Origin: Theocolax elegans
Taxonomy: Eukaryota > Arthropoda > Insecta > Hymenoptera > Cerocephalidae
DNA: 64,000 bases
Direction of reading: 5' to 3'
Assembly (NCBI GenBank): GCA_026168455.1
Contig: CM047425.1
Span: 40,754,711-40,818,710, forward strand
Part shown: piece after piece, positions 1 to 13,198 of the stretch
Layout: each line of letters begins with the position of its first letter
Position numbering within the stretch: the first letter of the stretch is position 1
Position numbers and translations under genes: made by a program
The notes under the pieces: generated by a model
The model's input: only the letters and a program-made list of their open reading frames with translations
Databases searched by the model: none
Told to the model about the DNA's origin: nothing

Positions 1-74
1 GAGATAAAGTCACCGATATATTGTTTTTTAGAAATTTTTTTTAAATTAACTAACTGTAATAATAATAATAATAA

Positions 75-785
75 ACTAATATAATATGATATATTTGTTT
101 GTGATTTGCGAATAGCAAATATACATATAGTTAAATTGTATTTTATCAGTCACATTTTAATTTGTTTAATTATATTTTTAAAATGTGAATATCACAAACT
201 AGACCTTTTTTGTTCTTTTTGTAGTGAGTAAAGATCATTAATTAAATATTTATTGTACTGAAATCTACTTGGTCTCTTACGATAGAGAATTTCATTTGAT
301 TCCATCAGAATAAAATAGAATTTTATCAATGTAGAATTACAAACAATTTTGTTTCGAAAAGTATTGTCTAGTTGGGTATGAAAGTTAAATAGGTTTTTTT
401 TGTAGAAAAAATTAATGTTCAATCAATGAACTTAAATAAGATGGCTCCAAATTGATGCAGGTACAATCTTGTAAATTGTTACAATTTTTTAAGCCCAATT
501 TATTCTACTTCAACTTTCATAAAAATTGGCTTTGTACGGATTCAATCTAATGAAATTTTCTATCTTAACAGACCAACTAGATTACAATACAATAAATTCT
601 GAATTTAATGATTATCACTTACTGCAAAAGAAGTATACAAAAGGTCTATCTTGTGATAATGACATTATCAGTGTATAATTACAACGTTAAAAACATGACT
701 AACAAAATATAATTTATGTATATATGTATATTTGCAATTTGCAAACCCCAAACAAATATTGTTAGTATAACAATATTTATATATT
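75..785. repeat. Foldback inverted repeat
   Basis: Two arms of roughly 250 bases (about 75-330 and 520-785) are imperfect reverse complements around a spacer of about 200 bases. For example the stretch around 195-300 (CACAAACTAGACC, then CTTGGTCTCTTACGATAGA) is matched in reverse complement around 550-650 (CAAGATAGACC, then TTGGTCTGTTAAGATAGA on the other strand). No coding potential. A MITE or foldback element is likely, but I could not fix its termini or a target duplication. Confidence 0.6.
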
Positions 786-2332
786 TATTTTAACAAATGT
801 ATGCTATAAAGCACAAAATACCACCTATGGCCTTTCGGATAGGACATGTAAATTTTGGCGAGCTCCCATTTAGATGACCATAAAAAACACCGACTCTTCA
901 TTACGTTATATTGGACTGGACAGTAAACTCATCACCTAGCAGCAAATGCTTCAGACAGCCTTCCTAGACATCGAACACGTTAGGACGTTGACATTTGGAT
1001 ACGCTCCTTAGCACACACAGCTCACAGATAGATCTGTAGATAAATCCATTAATATAAGTATTTATATATACTCTAAAGGGAGTAGTAAAGGGCTGTATAA
1101 TACAACTGTATAATACAATTAATGGCAGCTGAAAGTGGGAAATGTGATTGGGAAGATTTGAAGTTATGATTTCGTTAACATAACCAGTTAATTCAATTAA
1201 TAACATATGCAAGCCCCTAGGAAAAGTATATTACCTGAAATCAAAACAGTGCATCATCTTCAGCAATGGAACCATTGACTTCAAGAAAAGAGAGACTAAA
1301 ACTTGTATCGCCCCATTGCCATAATCCATTGAAATGTAGAATCGTAGAATATACCTGATTTGATATACGTTGTAACAGTTGTTTGGTACACTTCTTGGAA
1401 TGTTCTGAAAGTATATCTAAAATTAGTATCTTTTCGGACAGCACATTAATGGCAAATGGATTGTCGTCACTTCCTCAAGTAAAAGCACTAACTAAATATC
1501 TTAATTAGTTATAAACATTATAATTTACTATTACCTAATCTCCTGAGTTTCTTCTTTTTGTTGTACTTTAGCTACCAGAACCAAATATCCAACTATAGTT
1601 ATCAATGATTCCTTGTAGATCTGGGTGCGTAAGATTATTTATTCTCAATCAAATGTTACCCAAAGCTTTCACTAAATAACTTATTAAATAGGTTTCCCCT
1701 CTTCCTTTTCACCTTCTACAAATAAAGATAAAGAGCACAGACAATTTATAAACGCTCACTTTTTCCAAATATAGGTTATGTTTGTCCCGGCGACCGGCGA
1801 ACGTTGCATACTGTATGTTCCCGACTTTAGAGAGGCAGTTAATATATATATTTTTATATCTTATATACTAAATAAGCCCGCGATCCTCTCGAAAAGGCAT
1901 ATCAAATATTTTAAGTAGACTTTTTATGTAGGTTAGAGGTTTCAAAAAATCAATCAAAACAGTAAACGATGGCCTCGATGATCAAGTCTATCCTATTGTA
2001 AAATTGAGTAAGCACTCGAATCGAAGATCTCGAATCTCGATCTCGAACATGAAAAAACTCGAAAATCAATGGAAAACAAAACATCGGCACGCGTAGCGCG
2101 CCCAAATCCACTAGTAATATAATATGAACGTTCAAGAATATCGCTATATGTATACTTTATATGTAGGACCAACTTTACTGTATAGGAAATCGATCAGTAC
2201 ATCACTCGCGAGTCGCGGCCGGCACGATGGCACGACGACAAGGTGACCGCCGATACACAATATACATGTATATATATATGGATATATGGCCCGGTCAAAA
2301 TAAAAATATTTATTATATACGTTTACATTATA
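786..2332. other. Unassigned AT-rich sequence
   Basis: No recognisable gene, RNA or repeat family. The short open frames here have no family resemblance. The stretch from about 1990 to 2060 is rich in TCGA-containing repeats (TCGAATCGAAGATCTCGAATCTCGATCTCGA) and is low complexity. Confidence 0.4.
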
Positions 2333-5300
2333 GCGCGAGCGTGATCCCCTCCCGAAGACTCCCAAACGGGAAAATTGATTTTCTTCTAGAGTAGAAGAGT
2401 TTTGTTAAAATGTATAGAGATTCTTCAAGATTTTTCTCAAGTTTTATCGCAATTACTAATAAATGTATTCACTAGTATTTTATAACCTAAATTTTATGAT
2501 ATAAATCGCGTTTTTATAATAAAATAAACAAAGAAACTGTAAATAAAAATATAAATAGAGTAGAAAATTCGTTCGTTGGAGCTATGGAGAAGGTGATTCC
2601 GCAACGCGATTTTACCATTCCAAACAGATGAAAAGGAATAATCGACGCAGCGCGCGTTCAGTACCCTACGGGCGGGGATTCGCTCGGAGGCGCGAGCGTG
2701 ATCCCCTCCCGTAGACTCCCAAACGGGAAAATTGATTTTTGTCTAGAGAAGAAGAGTTTTGTTAAAATGTATAAAGATTCTTCAAGATTTTACTCAAGTT
2801 TTTTCGCAATTACTAATAAATGTATTCACTAGTATTTTTTAACCTATATTTTATGATATAAATCGCGTTTTTATATTAAAACAAACAAAAAAACTGTAAA
2901 TAAAAATATAAATAGAGTAGAAAATAATCGTTCGTTGGAGCTATGGAGAAGGTGATTCTGCAACGCGATTTTACTATTCCAAACAGATGAAAAGGAATAA
3001 TCGACGCAGCGCGCGTTCAGTACCCTACGGGCGGGGATTCGCTCGGAGGCGCGAGCGTGATCCCCTCCCGTAGACTCCCAAACGGGAAAATTGATTTTTG
3101 TCTAGAGAAGAAGAGTTTTGTTAAAATGTATAAAGATTCTTCAAGATTTTACTCAAGTTTTTTCGCAATTACTAATAAATGTATTCACTAGTATTTTTTA
3201 ACCTATATTTTATGATATAACACGCGTTTTTATATTAAAATAAACAAAAAAAATGTAAATAAAAATATAAATAGAGTAGAAAATAATCGTTCGTTGGAGC
3301 TATGGAGAAGGTGATTCTGCAACGCGATTTTACTATTCCAAACAGATGAAAAGGAATAATCGACGCAGCGCGCGTTCAGTACCCTACGGGCGGGGATTCG
3401 CTCGGAGGCGCGAGCGTGATCCCCGCCCGTAGAGTCCCAAACGGGAAAATTGATTTTTGTCTAGAGCAGAAGAGTTTTGTTAACATTTATAATGATTCTC
3501 CAAGATTTTCTTCAAGCCTTTTCGTAATTACTAATATTTCTATTCACTAACATTTTATAACCTATATTTTGGGTTATGAATCGCGTTTTTATATTAAAAT
3601 AAACAAAGGAACTGTAAATAAAAATATAAATAGAGTAGAAAATAATCGTTCGTTGGAGCTATGGAGAAGGTGATTCCGCAACGCGATTTTACCATTCCAA
3701 ACAGATGAAAAGGAATAATCGACGCAGCGCGCGTTCAGTACCCTACGGGCGGGGATTCGCTCGGAGGCGCGAGCGTGATCCCCGCCCGTAGACTTGGAAA
3801 CGGGGAACTTGATTTTTGTCTAGAGCAGAAGAGTTTTGTTAACATTTATAATGATTCTCCAAGATTTTCTTCTAGCCTTTTCGTAATTACTAATATTTCT
3901 ATTCACTAGCATTTTATAACCTATATTTTGGGTTATGAATCGCGTTTTTATATTAAAATAAACAAAGGAACTGTAAATAAAAATATAAATAGAGTAGAAA
4001 ATAATCGTTCGTTGGAGCTATGGAGAAGGTGATTCCGCAACGCGATTTTACCATTCCAAACAGATGAAAAGGAATAATCGACGCAGCGCGCGTTCAGTAC
4101 CCTACGGGGGGGATTCGCATGGAAGCGCGAGCGTGATCCCCGCCCGTAGACTCCCAAACGGGAAACTTGATTTTTGTCTAGAGCAGAAGAGTTTTGTTAA
4201 AATGTATAAAGATTCTTCAAGATTTTTCTCAAGTTTTTTCGCAATTACTAATAAATGTATTCACTAGTATTTTTTAACCTATATTTTATGATATAAATCG
4301 CGTTTTTATAATAAAATAAACAAAGAAACTGTAAATAAAAATATAAATAGAGTAGAAAATTCGTTCGTTGGAGCTATGGAGAAGGTGATTCCACAACGCG
4401 ATTTTACCATTCCAAACAGATGAAAAGAAATAATCGACGCAGCGCGCGTTCAGTACCCTACGGGCGGGGATTCGCTCGGAGGCGCGAGCGTGATCCCCTC
4501 CCGTAGACTCCCAAACGGGAAAATTGATTTTTGTCTAGAGAAAAAGAGTTTAGTAAAATGTATAAAGATTCTTCAAGATTTTACTCAAGTTTTTTCGCAA
4601 TTACTAATAAATGTATACACTAGTATTTTTTAACCTATATTTTATGATATAAATCGCGTTTTTATATTAAAATAAACAAAAAAACTGTAAATAAAAATAT
4701 AAATAGAGTAGAAAATTCGTTTGTTGGAGCTATGGAGAAGGTGATTCCGCAACGCGATTTTACCATTCCAAACAGATGAAAAGGAATAATCGACGCAGCG
4801 CGCGTTCAGTACCCTACGGGCGGGGATTCGCTCGGAGGCGCGAGCGTGATCCCCGCCCGTAGACTCCCAAACGGGAAAATTGATTTTTGTCTAGAGCAGA
4901 AGAGTTTTGTTAACATTTATAATGATTCTCCAAGATTTTCTTCAAGCCTTTTCGTAATTACTAATATTTCTATTCACTAGCATTTTATAACCTATATTTT
5001 GGGTTATGAATCGCGTTTTTATATTAAAATAAACAAAGGAACTGTAAATAAAAATATAAATAGAGTAGAAAATAATCGTTCGTTGGAGCTATGGAGAAGG
5101 TGATTCCGCAACGCGATTTTACCATTCCAAACAGATGAAAAGGAATAATCGACGCAGCGCGCGTTCAGTACCCTACGGGCGGGGATTCGCTCGGAGGCGC
5201 GAGCGTGATCCCCGCCCGTAGACTCCCAAACGGGAAACTTGATTTTTGTCTAGAGCAGAAGAGTTTTGTTAAAATGTATAAAGATTCTTCAAGATTTTTC

Positions 5301-6523
5301 TCAAGTTTTTTCGCAATTACTAATAAATGTATTCACTAGTATTTTATAACCTAAATTTTATGATATAAATCGCGTTTTTATAATAAAATAAACAAAGAAA
5401 CTGTAAATAAAAATATAAATAGAGTAGAAAATTCGTTCGTTGGAGCTATGGAGAAGGTGATTCCACAACGCGATTTTACCATTCCAAACAGATGAAAAGA
5501 ATAATCGACGCAGCGCGCGTTCAGTACCCTACGGGCGGGGATTCGCTCGGAAGCGCGAGTGTGATCCCCGCCCGTAGACTTGGAAACGGGAACTTGATTT
5601 TTGTCTAGAGCAGAAGAGTTTTGTTAACATTATAATGTTTCTCCAAGATGTTCTTCAAGTCTTTTCGCAATTGCTAATAAATGTATTCACTAGTATTTTT
5701 TAACCTATATTTTGATATAAATCGCGTTTTTATCTTAAAATAAACAAAAAAACTGTAAATAAAAATATAAATAGAGTAGAAAATAATCGTTCGTTGGAGC
5801 TATGGAGAAGGTGATTCCACAACGCGATTTTACCATTCCAAACAGATGAAAAGAAATAATCGACGCAGCGCGCGTTCAGTACCCTACGGGCGGGGATTCG
5901 CTCGGAAGCGCGAGTGTGATCCCCGCCCGTAGACTTGGAAACGGGGAACTTGATTTTTGTCTAGAGCAGAAGAGTTTTGTTAACATTTATAATGTTTCTC
6001 CAAGATGTTCTTCAAGTCTTTTCGCAATTGCTAATAAATGTATTCACTAGTATTTTTTAACCTATATTTTATGATATAAATCGCGTTTTTATCTTAAAAT
6101 AAACAAAAAAACTGTAAATAAAAATATAAATAGAGTAGAAAATAATCGTCCGTTGGAGCTATGGAGAAGGTGATTCCGCAACGCGATTTTACCATTCCAA
6201 ACAGATGAAAAGGAATAATCGACGCAGCGCGCGTTCAGTACCCTACGGGCGGGGATTCGCTCGGAAGCGCGAGCGTGATCCCCGCCCGTAGACTTGGAAA
6301 CGGGGAACTTGTTTTTTGTCTAGAGCAGAAGAGTTTTGTTAACATTTATAATGTTTCTCCAAGATTTTCTTCAAGTCTTTTCGCAATTGCTAATAAATGT
6401 ATTCACTAGTATTTTTTAACCTATATTTTATGATATAAATCGCGTTTTTATATTAAAATAAACAAAAAAACTGTAAATAAAAATATAAATAGAGTAGAAA
6501 ATAATTGTTCGTTGGAGCTATGG
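2333..6523. repeat. 359-bp satellite array, about 11.7 units
   Basis: The anchor GCTATGGAG (truncated to GCTATGG in the last unit) recurs at 2581, 2940, 3299, 3658, 4017, 4373, 4729, 5088, 5445, 5799, 6158 and 6517, giving periods of 359, 359, 359, 359, 356, 356, 359, 357, 354, 359 and 359. Each unit has an AT-rich half and a GC-rich half. The GC-rich half holds an inverted repeat: CTACGGGCGGGGAT is followed, after a short GC-rich interval with a second CGCTCG/CGAGCG pair, by ATCCCCGCCCGTAG. Open frames in both strands recur once per unit and are by-products of the repeat. At least three unit variants are interleaved (see findings). Confidence 0.95.
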
Positions 6524-6815
6524 CTTTTACTCCCGAACTGCATATACAAATTTTCACCCTGATAATTTAAAAGACCTCTTTATTCAACAATAATTAATTT
6601 ATAATAAGTTATACACTTTTCAAATTCCTATACATTTTTGCAAGATTTTTTGGTATATTTAATTTAGTATTTGTAGGAAGAAGTCAAAATAAGTAATAGA
6701 GTTAGTGTATGTTGAATAAAGTGGGTTTACGGGGAATAAAGTGAGTCTACAGGGATCAAATGCACATTATAGCTGATTAGAGTGAAAAGTATATTTTATT
6801 TTTATACGAGACGCA

Positions 6816-6870
<55 letters not shown>
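6524..6870. other. AT-rich spacer with TA microsatellite
   Basis: No gene seen. A perfect (TA)n run occupies about 6818-6864 and abuts the start of the 1.65-kb tandem duplication; the same kind of TA tract also separates and ends the two copies. Confidence 0.7.
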
Positions 6871-6872
<2 letters not shown>

Positions 6873-8501
6873 CGCCACATAAGTATAGAGAAGTCTTTTA
6901 TAGAGAAGTAAAAAAAGTATATTATTTCATTTGAACGAATACATAATAATATTTTTGACGCAAATCAAACAAACGAGCGCCATCTCTAGGCAGCTGATGT
7001 AATTGCGCAACCAAGCATTCCGCAATGGCGTCGATAACAGAACACAGGTTTCGTACCTGTCAAATCGTACTTCTCACTTTACGACTTCAATAATAATTTT
7101 TCGGATTCATATCCGACTAAAAAATGTTCCCCGTTTGAATGGCTATGGCGCTCAGCTCAATATTTATGGATTGAGAGCTTCGTATTTTTATAATTTACAA
7201 TTATCGGTAGTTTCTATAACATTATCCCACCTGACTTCAGCGCCACCACTCGAGGTGACGTTTTTCTGAAACTTTGTGTACGGACTCCCCTTAAAGGTCA
7301 TTTAAGGGTTAAATGCTTAAAAATCACAGTTTCATGGATATTCAAAGATCAACGTAATTTTGTATATGGGAAACCTTATTTTCGAGACTAGATTAAGAAA
7401 GAGAGGAAAATATTTCGTCGAAAATGTTAGTTATAATATGTCGAATAAGTTTTACCTTATACCTTATAACTTTATTTATTTATTTATAACTTGCCCTACT
7501 AGCACATAACGTTGTAGCAACGTTGTGGCAACGCTGTTTTGACAACGTTACAATATTGTTATAAAATTGTTGAAACGTTGGAACAACGTTGCTACAACAT
7601 GGGATATGTCCGCTAAGATTTATGTAAGTTGCCGCGATAGGTTGAAATAACGTTGTAACAACGTTTGAGCAATGTTGAAAATTCCTTTGAAAAATATATT
7701 TCATATAAAAATTTAAAAAATGTCCTGGGCAAGCGAAAAAATACGTTTTTAAATGCATAAAATTTTAACTAATAAGAAAAAAATTTTTTTAATTTTCAAC
7801 AACTTTTATAACAACGTTGCCACAACGTTGCTACAACGTTGTGTGCTAGTAGGGTGGTGAAATAAAAGAATTATTTATAGTAAATTACATAAGTATCTGG
7901 AGTTCTTAACACTAATTAATAGAATTTTTTGTACTTCCAGTATTTCTGTTATAAAATAATTATCGATACTATTAAATTTAATTTTTTTAATATGACTAAT
8001 GTTTTCAAAGGAAAAATATTCATACATTTCAAATGGAAACAGTTAATAATAACACTTGTTTGCTGCTAATAACGCTTATAATTAATACTTTGATAACTGG
8101 TTTCTTTGTAAACCATATCAGCACATTTTGTTGAATGATGAATTCTAGAAATTCTTTAGTTAATCAATTTTCTTTAATTAATTCAAATAAAATAATTAAT
8201 AATTACACTACAGATAATTAATTTTTATGGTTAATAATTATTTGTTATGGTGCCGGGAACTTACTTAATACATAAATTGTGATAATTATTATATATAATT
8301 TATAATTCTAAGAACAATTTAGAAAATTTACATTTTTCTTAGCAAATGAAAATGCAGTCAGTTTCGAATGTTTACCTTAAAAAATAAAAACAATATAATA
8401 ATATTGCGTCTTGTTTTATTAGTTGAGGATGGTAATTGAGTAATCAGGAATTCGAAATAAATTAATAATAATAATGATTCTTTATTGTTTATAGTCATAT
8501 C
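6871..8501. repeat. Tandem duplication, copy 1
   Basis: From TACGCCACATAA to GATTCTTTATTGTTTATAGTCATAT this block is nearly identical to 8525-10158. The visible differences are single-base changes in homopolymer length (for example CAGGTTTCG against CAGGTTTTCG, AAAAATCACAG against AAAATCACAG) plus a substitution (ACGAGCGCC against ACGCGCGCC). The block carries a MITE at 7494-7854. The short open frames in it are not convincing genes. Confidence 0.93.
7494..7854. mobile_element. MITE with CAACGTTG sub-repeats (copy 1)
   Basis: About 361 bases bounded by inverted repeats: CCCTACTAGCACATAACG on the left and the complement of CCCTACTAGCACACAACG on the right. The terminal repeats extend about 40 bases and are built from the self-complementary octamer CAACGTTG separated by short spacers, which recurs through the interior as well. 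No coding capacity. I could not settle the target duplication (only TG is shared at both flanks), so I do not assign a superfamily. Confidence 0.75.
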
Positions 8502-8524
8502 TATATTATATAATATATATATAT

Positions 8525-10158
8525 ATACGCCACATAAAGTATAGAGAAGTCTTTTTATAGAGAAGTAAAAAAAGTATATTATTTCATTTGAACGAATACA
8601 TAATAATATTTTTGACGCAAATCAAACAAACGCGCGCCATCTCTAGGCAGCTGATGTAATTGCGCAACCAAGCATTCCGCAATGGCGTCGATAACAGAAC
8701 ACAGGTTTTCGTACCTGTCAAATCGTACTTCTCACTTTACGACTTCAATAATAATTTTTCGGATTCATATCCGACTAAAAAATGTTCCCCGTTTGAATGG
8801 CTATGGCGCTCAGCTCAATATTTATGGATTGAGAGCTTCGTATTTTTATAATTTACAATTATCGGTAGTTTCTATAACATTATCCCACCTGACTTCAGCG
8901 CCACCACTCGAGGTGACGTTTTTTCTGAAACTTTGTGTACGGACTCCCCTTAAAGGTCATTTAAGGGTTAAATGCTTAAAATCACAGTTTCATGGATATT
9001 CAAAGATCAACGTAATTTTGTATATGGGAAACCTTATTTTCGAGACTAGATTAAGAAAGAGAGGAAAATATTTCGTCGAAAATGTTAGTTATAATATGTC
9101 GAATAAGTTTTACCTTATACCTTATAACTTTATTTATTTATTTATAACTTGCCCTACTAGCACATAACGTTGTAGCAACGTTGTGGCAACGCTGTTTTGA
9201 CAACGTTACAATATTGTTATAAAATTGTTGAAACGTTGGAACAACGTTGCTACAACATGGGATATGTCCGCTAAGATTTATGTAAGTTGCCGCGATAGGT
9301 TGAAATAACGTTGTAACAACGTTTGAGCAATGTTGAAAATTCCTTTGAAAAATATATTTCATATAAAAATTTAAAAAATGTCCTGGGCAAGCGAAAAAAT
9401 ACGTTTTTAAATGCATAAAATTTTAACTAATAAGAAAAAAATTTTTTTAATTTTCAACAACTTTTATAACAACGTTGCCACAACGTTGCTACAACGTTGT
9501 GTGCTAGTAGGGTGGTGAAATAAAAGAATTATTTATAGTAAATTACATAAGTATCTGGAGTTCTTAACACTAATTAATAGAATTTTTTGTACTTCCAGTA
9601 TTTCTGTTATAAAATAATTATCGATACTATTAAATTTAATTTTTTTAATATGACTAATGTTTTCAAAGGAAAAATATTCATACATTTCAAATGGAAACAG
9701 TTAATAATAACACTTGTTTGCTGCTAATAACGCTTATAATTAATACTTTGATAACTGGTTTCTTTGTAAACCATATCAGCACATTTTGTTGAATGATGAA
9801 TTCTAGAAATTCTTTAGTTAATCAATTTTCTTTAATTAATTCAAATAAAATAATTAATAATTACACTACAGATAATTAATTTTTATGGTTAATAATTATT
9901 TGTTATGGTGCCGGGAACTTACTTAATACATAAATTGTGATAATTATTATATATAATTTATAATTCTAAGAACAATTTAGAAAATTTACATTTTTCTTAG
10001 CAAATGAAAATGCAGTCAGTTTCGAATGTTTACCTTAAAAAATAAAAACAATATAATAATATTGCGTCTTGTTTTATTAGTTGAGGATGGTAATTGAGTA
10101 ATCAGGAATTCGAAATAAATTAATAATAATAATGATTCTTTATTGTTTATAGTCATAT
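8525..10158. repeat. Tandem duplication, copy 2
   Basis: Second copy of 6871-8501, displaced by about 1655 bases, including its own MITE. It ends in a TA tract, as copy 1 does. Confidence 0.93.
9152..9512. mobile_element. MITE with CAACGTTG sub-repeats (copy 2)
   Basis: Same element as at 7494-7854, with the same CCCTACTAGC ends, the same length and the same flanks. It was duplicated with the surrounding block rather than inserted independently. Confidence 0.75.
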
Positions 10159-11744
10159 ATATATATATATATACCTGCTATTTGGTTTTGTTGCTCGTGG
10201 TCAAGGAAAAAAAGGAAAGGAAAATATTGTACTAATTGCGATAGTGGAAAACGAGCAACTAGCTATTAGCGTAGCTACCTTACTTGAAGAAAATCAAGTT
10301 TATCAAAAACCTACGCTGAGCGCACGCCGAGGAATGCTTTCTTCGGTTGCGGGAAATTGCAATTCAGCAGGTTAGCTTTTGGCACTAACTTACGATTCGT
10401 TTGCGCCGGATGTGTACAAGACGCAACAAAAAATGTAATCTGCTTATAATTTTCGAAATATATATATTTTATTAATTTACTGATTATTCTGGACGTTACA
10501 CCCTTACCCTTAGAATAGAGTATGGGGTAAACGTTATAAGCGCTTTCTCTACGATATAATTAAGATTTAATATTTACTTCCTAGGTGCTCTATGGGTCGA
10601 CGTTGATGACGCTGAAGAGTATATCAAAGTGGCCGTGTTCGGACATGTTCGGTTTTGAAATAATCAGAAGTGTTACCGGATGTCGAAGTATAAAGGGAAT
10701 TTACGACTGTGCCATGTTGACTTGTCAAGGGTTAATCATAGAACTAAAAATAGCTCTGAATAACTTAAAGCTACAATCGTATATTATATATAGTGTAGAA
10801 CTATGGATCAAGGTGTACATAAGAACCTTGAAGCATTCAAATACAAATATTACTCCCATAAATCCAGCACAAATTGTACCAAATTTAAGGAAACCTAGTA
10901 AAAGATGGTTAAAATTCTTTGTTTATAAGATTGCTGAATTCTCCGGTTTCTAATGAGTAAGATTTCGATGAGAGGCGCCTGACGATAGTTTCTTGTAAAG
11001 GTTGTAACGATGTGCTTACATCACATGTCACTTAGATATTTTACTCTACGTTATAACACGTAGCACTAGGCGAGCAAGCCAAAAGATGCTCGAAGAGAGG
11101 AGACACACGCACACTATTCCTTCCAGTAAACCTCCAGCACCAGTCCTACTCCTTGAAAATGATCCTCCCTGATTCTTGGATCCAACACCATGCTAGGAAA
11201 CCGTAGACCAGCAGTAGAGGCTATGAGGTTTGATAGCGCTCAATGGTTACACATAGAGTGGCCTCTCTTTAACATCGAGGTCCTCGCTCCAGCCTAGTAC
11301 CGAGTACCTGTAAAGGGTAATTAGTAAATTACCTATTTTAAGGTATAAGAAGAAGGACAGAGAAGCTGCGACAATATGCAAATCTCCCTGGGAATATAAG
11401 GAGGCACAGGAGAACCCTAGTGTTTACACTAAGTTAGAGGTTAGAAACACCTCAAATCATAATACTACTGCTACGGAAACATTGGCACTTACCTAGACGA
11501 TATCCTGTAATTGCTTCTCCGTAAGCACTCGTATGGAACCCGCATCTCAGCTAACCAGAGGAAATTACCCAGGCACCCAGGTCACCGTGGAAACTGCACC
11601 TAGAAATGTCAAACAAACGGCCTAATTAGCCTAACGGACAGATATTAAGGAACGACTGGAAATGTTACCTGACACCGGAACCTCCTGCAGCACCAACCTC
11701 CAGCTCCACGAATATGTCCTTTTAAATCCGAACTCCAGCACCAC
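10159..11744. other. Unassigned sequence
   Basis: No family recognised. An open stretch at about 10585-10953 (plus strand, about 122 residues) follows a CCTAG that could be a splice acceptor, but its translation has no motif I know and its base composition is ordinary. I record it only as a possible exon of unknown nature. The rest (10960-11744) shows no gene or repeat signature. Confidence 0.35.
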
Positions 11745-12345
11745 TATTCTGTCGGCCCGCGAATGTCAACATCGAGACATCGCCACGAACGGTCGGTGCA
11801 AATTACTGACCGTGCGTGGCTCACTGTATACGTGAGCACGCGCGCACGTTTGAGAGGCCCAGCATAGCTCTCGCATGGCCTTCGAGTAGAGAGCAGCGAC
11901 GAGTGCGAAGCATCTTCGCGCAGGGCTCGCTCCGAGACGAAACGAGCTGCCGTGAGAGCAGAACTTCCTGATCGGTGTAAGAATCGAGCCGTATCGAGAT
12001 TCGAGAACCAAAACATATAGCTAATATCCACCCGCATTGAGTGATTGAGATTTTCTTGGAGACGATTCTCCTAGTGTGTAGGTGAGTTTCACCTTCAGTT
12101 CTCCAGCTCCCTTTCCGTGAAAGTGTATGTGTTTGCTCATCGCGTCAAACCGCGTTACTTTGATCGCGCAAATCGGCGAGTACCTTTTTAAGCCGGGACT
12201 GGCAAGCGGCGAATCAGTATAATACCCTGATGGGTTTCCGTTCGTTTAAAATAAAGGAGCACATAAATTCTTATTTCTTAAGTGATAGTGTTTTTTATTG
12301 ATTGATTTTGCGACCTCCGTCTTAATTCCCAGAGGAAGCGTCACA
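11745..12345 (-). repeat. LTR fragment, minus orientation
   Basis: This is a diverged reverse-complement copy of 13199-13822. The minus strand starts TGTGACGCTTCC at 12345, followed by a GACGGAGGTCGC-type segment. The GC-rich centre (11800-12000) encodes, in one frame, the same accidental peptide as the plus copy (a shared CSHGSSFRLGASPAR). The far end has decayed and I cannot see a clean CA terminus or target duplication. Confidence 0.65.
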
Positions 12346-13198
12346 AGGTTGTCGCCTGATCGTAAACATTAAATGGTCGTGAAGCCGTTCGAGATTGGCG
12401 GCCGGATATATGGACAAATCTACAATAGTTTAAACATTTTATGTAAGTGAAACATGTTATTGTTTGTAATTAGTTTTTTAAAGGGACACATTATTGTATT
12501 TGCGCTTGATTTGTTTGTTATGCGGCTATGTAATAAAACATTTGTCGAATTTGGGAAAGCTAATACAGTTAATATTTTTTCGACCAGAAGCCGTTAAATT
12601 TAATTTTGATTTAAATTTTTAACTGTATATACGAAGCGAATGTTGTGATAGGTAGGAAGGATGACAAAGCGTGGGTGGGAAGGGGTAAGAGTTAAAGTTC
12701 TAGCGGTGATGGAGGGCGGGGGGGCTGGAAAAGAGGGGTTTGGCTGTAAAAGAAAAAACTGATAGATATTGAAGAAAAAGGAAACATTAATTATAATTTG
12801 TGTATCATATGTAATATCGGCCTTCCAAACTAAGTTACTTTATTTTTAAATAAATCAAGCCCTATTTACTCTTTATCCACTATAGTTGCTAGAATTTCCC
12901 AGAGCACGGCCTTTTTAAAAAAAAATTAAAGGCGTTTTGTCCTGGATCTTCGGCTTGGACTCCTCAGTAAGGAACTGGAGATGTCACCTTAGACGCCACT
13001 CGCAAGATGAACCGGGACCCCAGCAAGATATTTTGCGGTTATATATATAGAAAGGAGACGACGATCTCCCTAACGAGTGAAGAGAGATAATCGTTTCCAT
13101 CTAGCGGTGGGAAAAACCACCGACCAGAGTGCGACGTATTAGACCAAGTCACGAGTTATTGAAAATGAAAATGAATTTATCGTTCGGTGATATGTATT
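12346..13198. other. Spacer between opposed LTRs
   Basis: No gene recognised in the 850 bases between the two inverted LTR copies. A G-rich strand segment lies around 12660-12740. It does not resemble retrotransposon internal sequence, so I do not treat the pair as one element. Confidence 0.4.

Noticed and set aside
3948..4267. Open frames of 67-70 residues within the satellite
   Set aside because: They recur with the repeat unit and are interrupted by single-base changes in neighbouring units; they are by-products of the satellite.
7003..9416. Identical predicted proteins in the two copies (88-161 residues plus strand, 92 residues minus strand)
   Set aside because: The 92-residue frame lies inside a MITE, and the others change frame with homopolymer length between copies. 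Conservation is due to duplication, not selection.
10585..10953. 122-residue frame as a host exon
   Set aside because: There is an acceptor-like CCTAG before it, but no motif, no matching donor and no neighbouring exon; left as unassigned.
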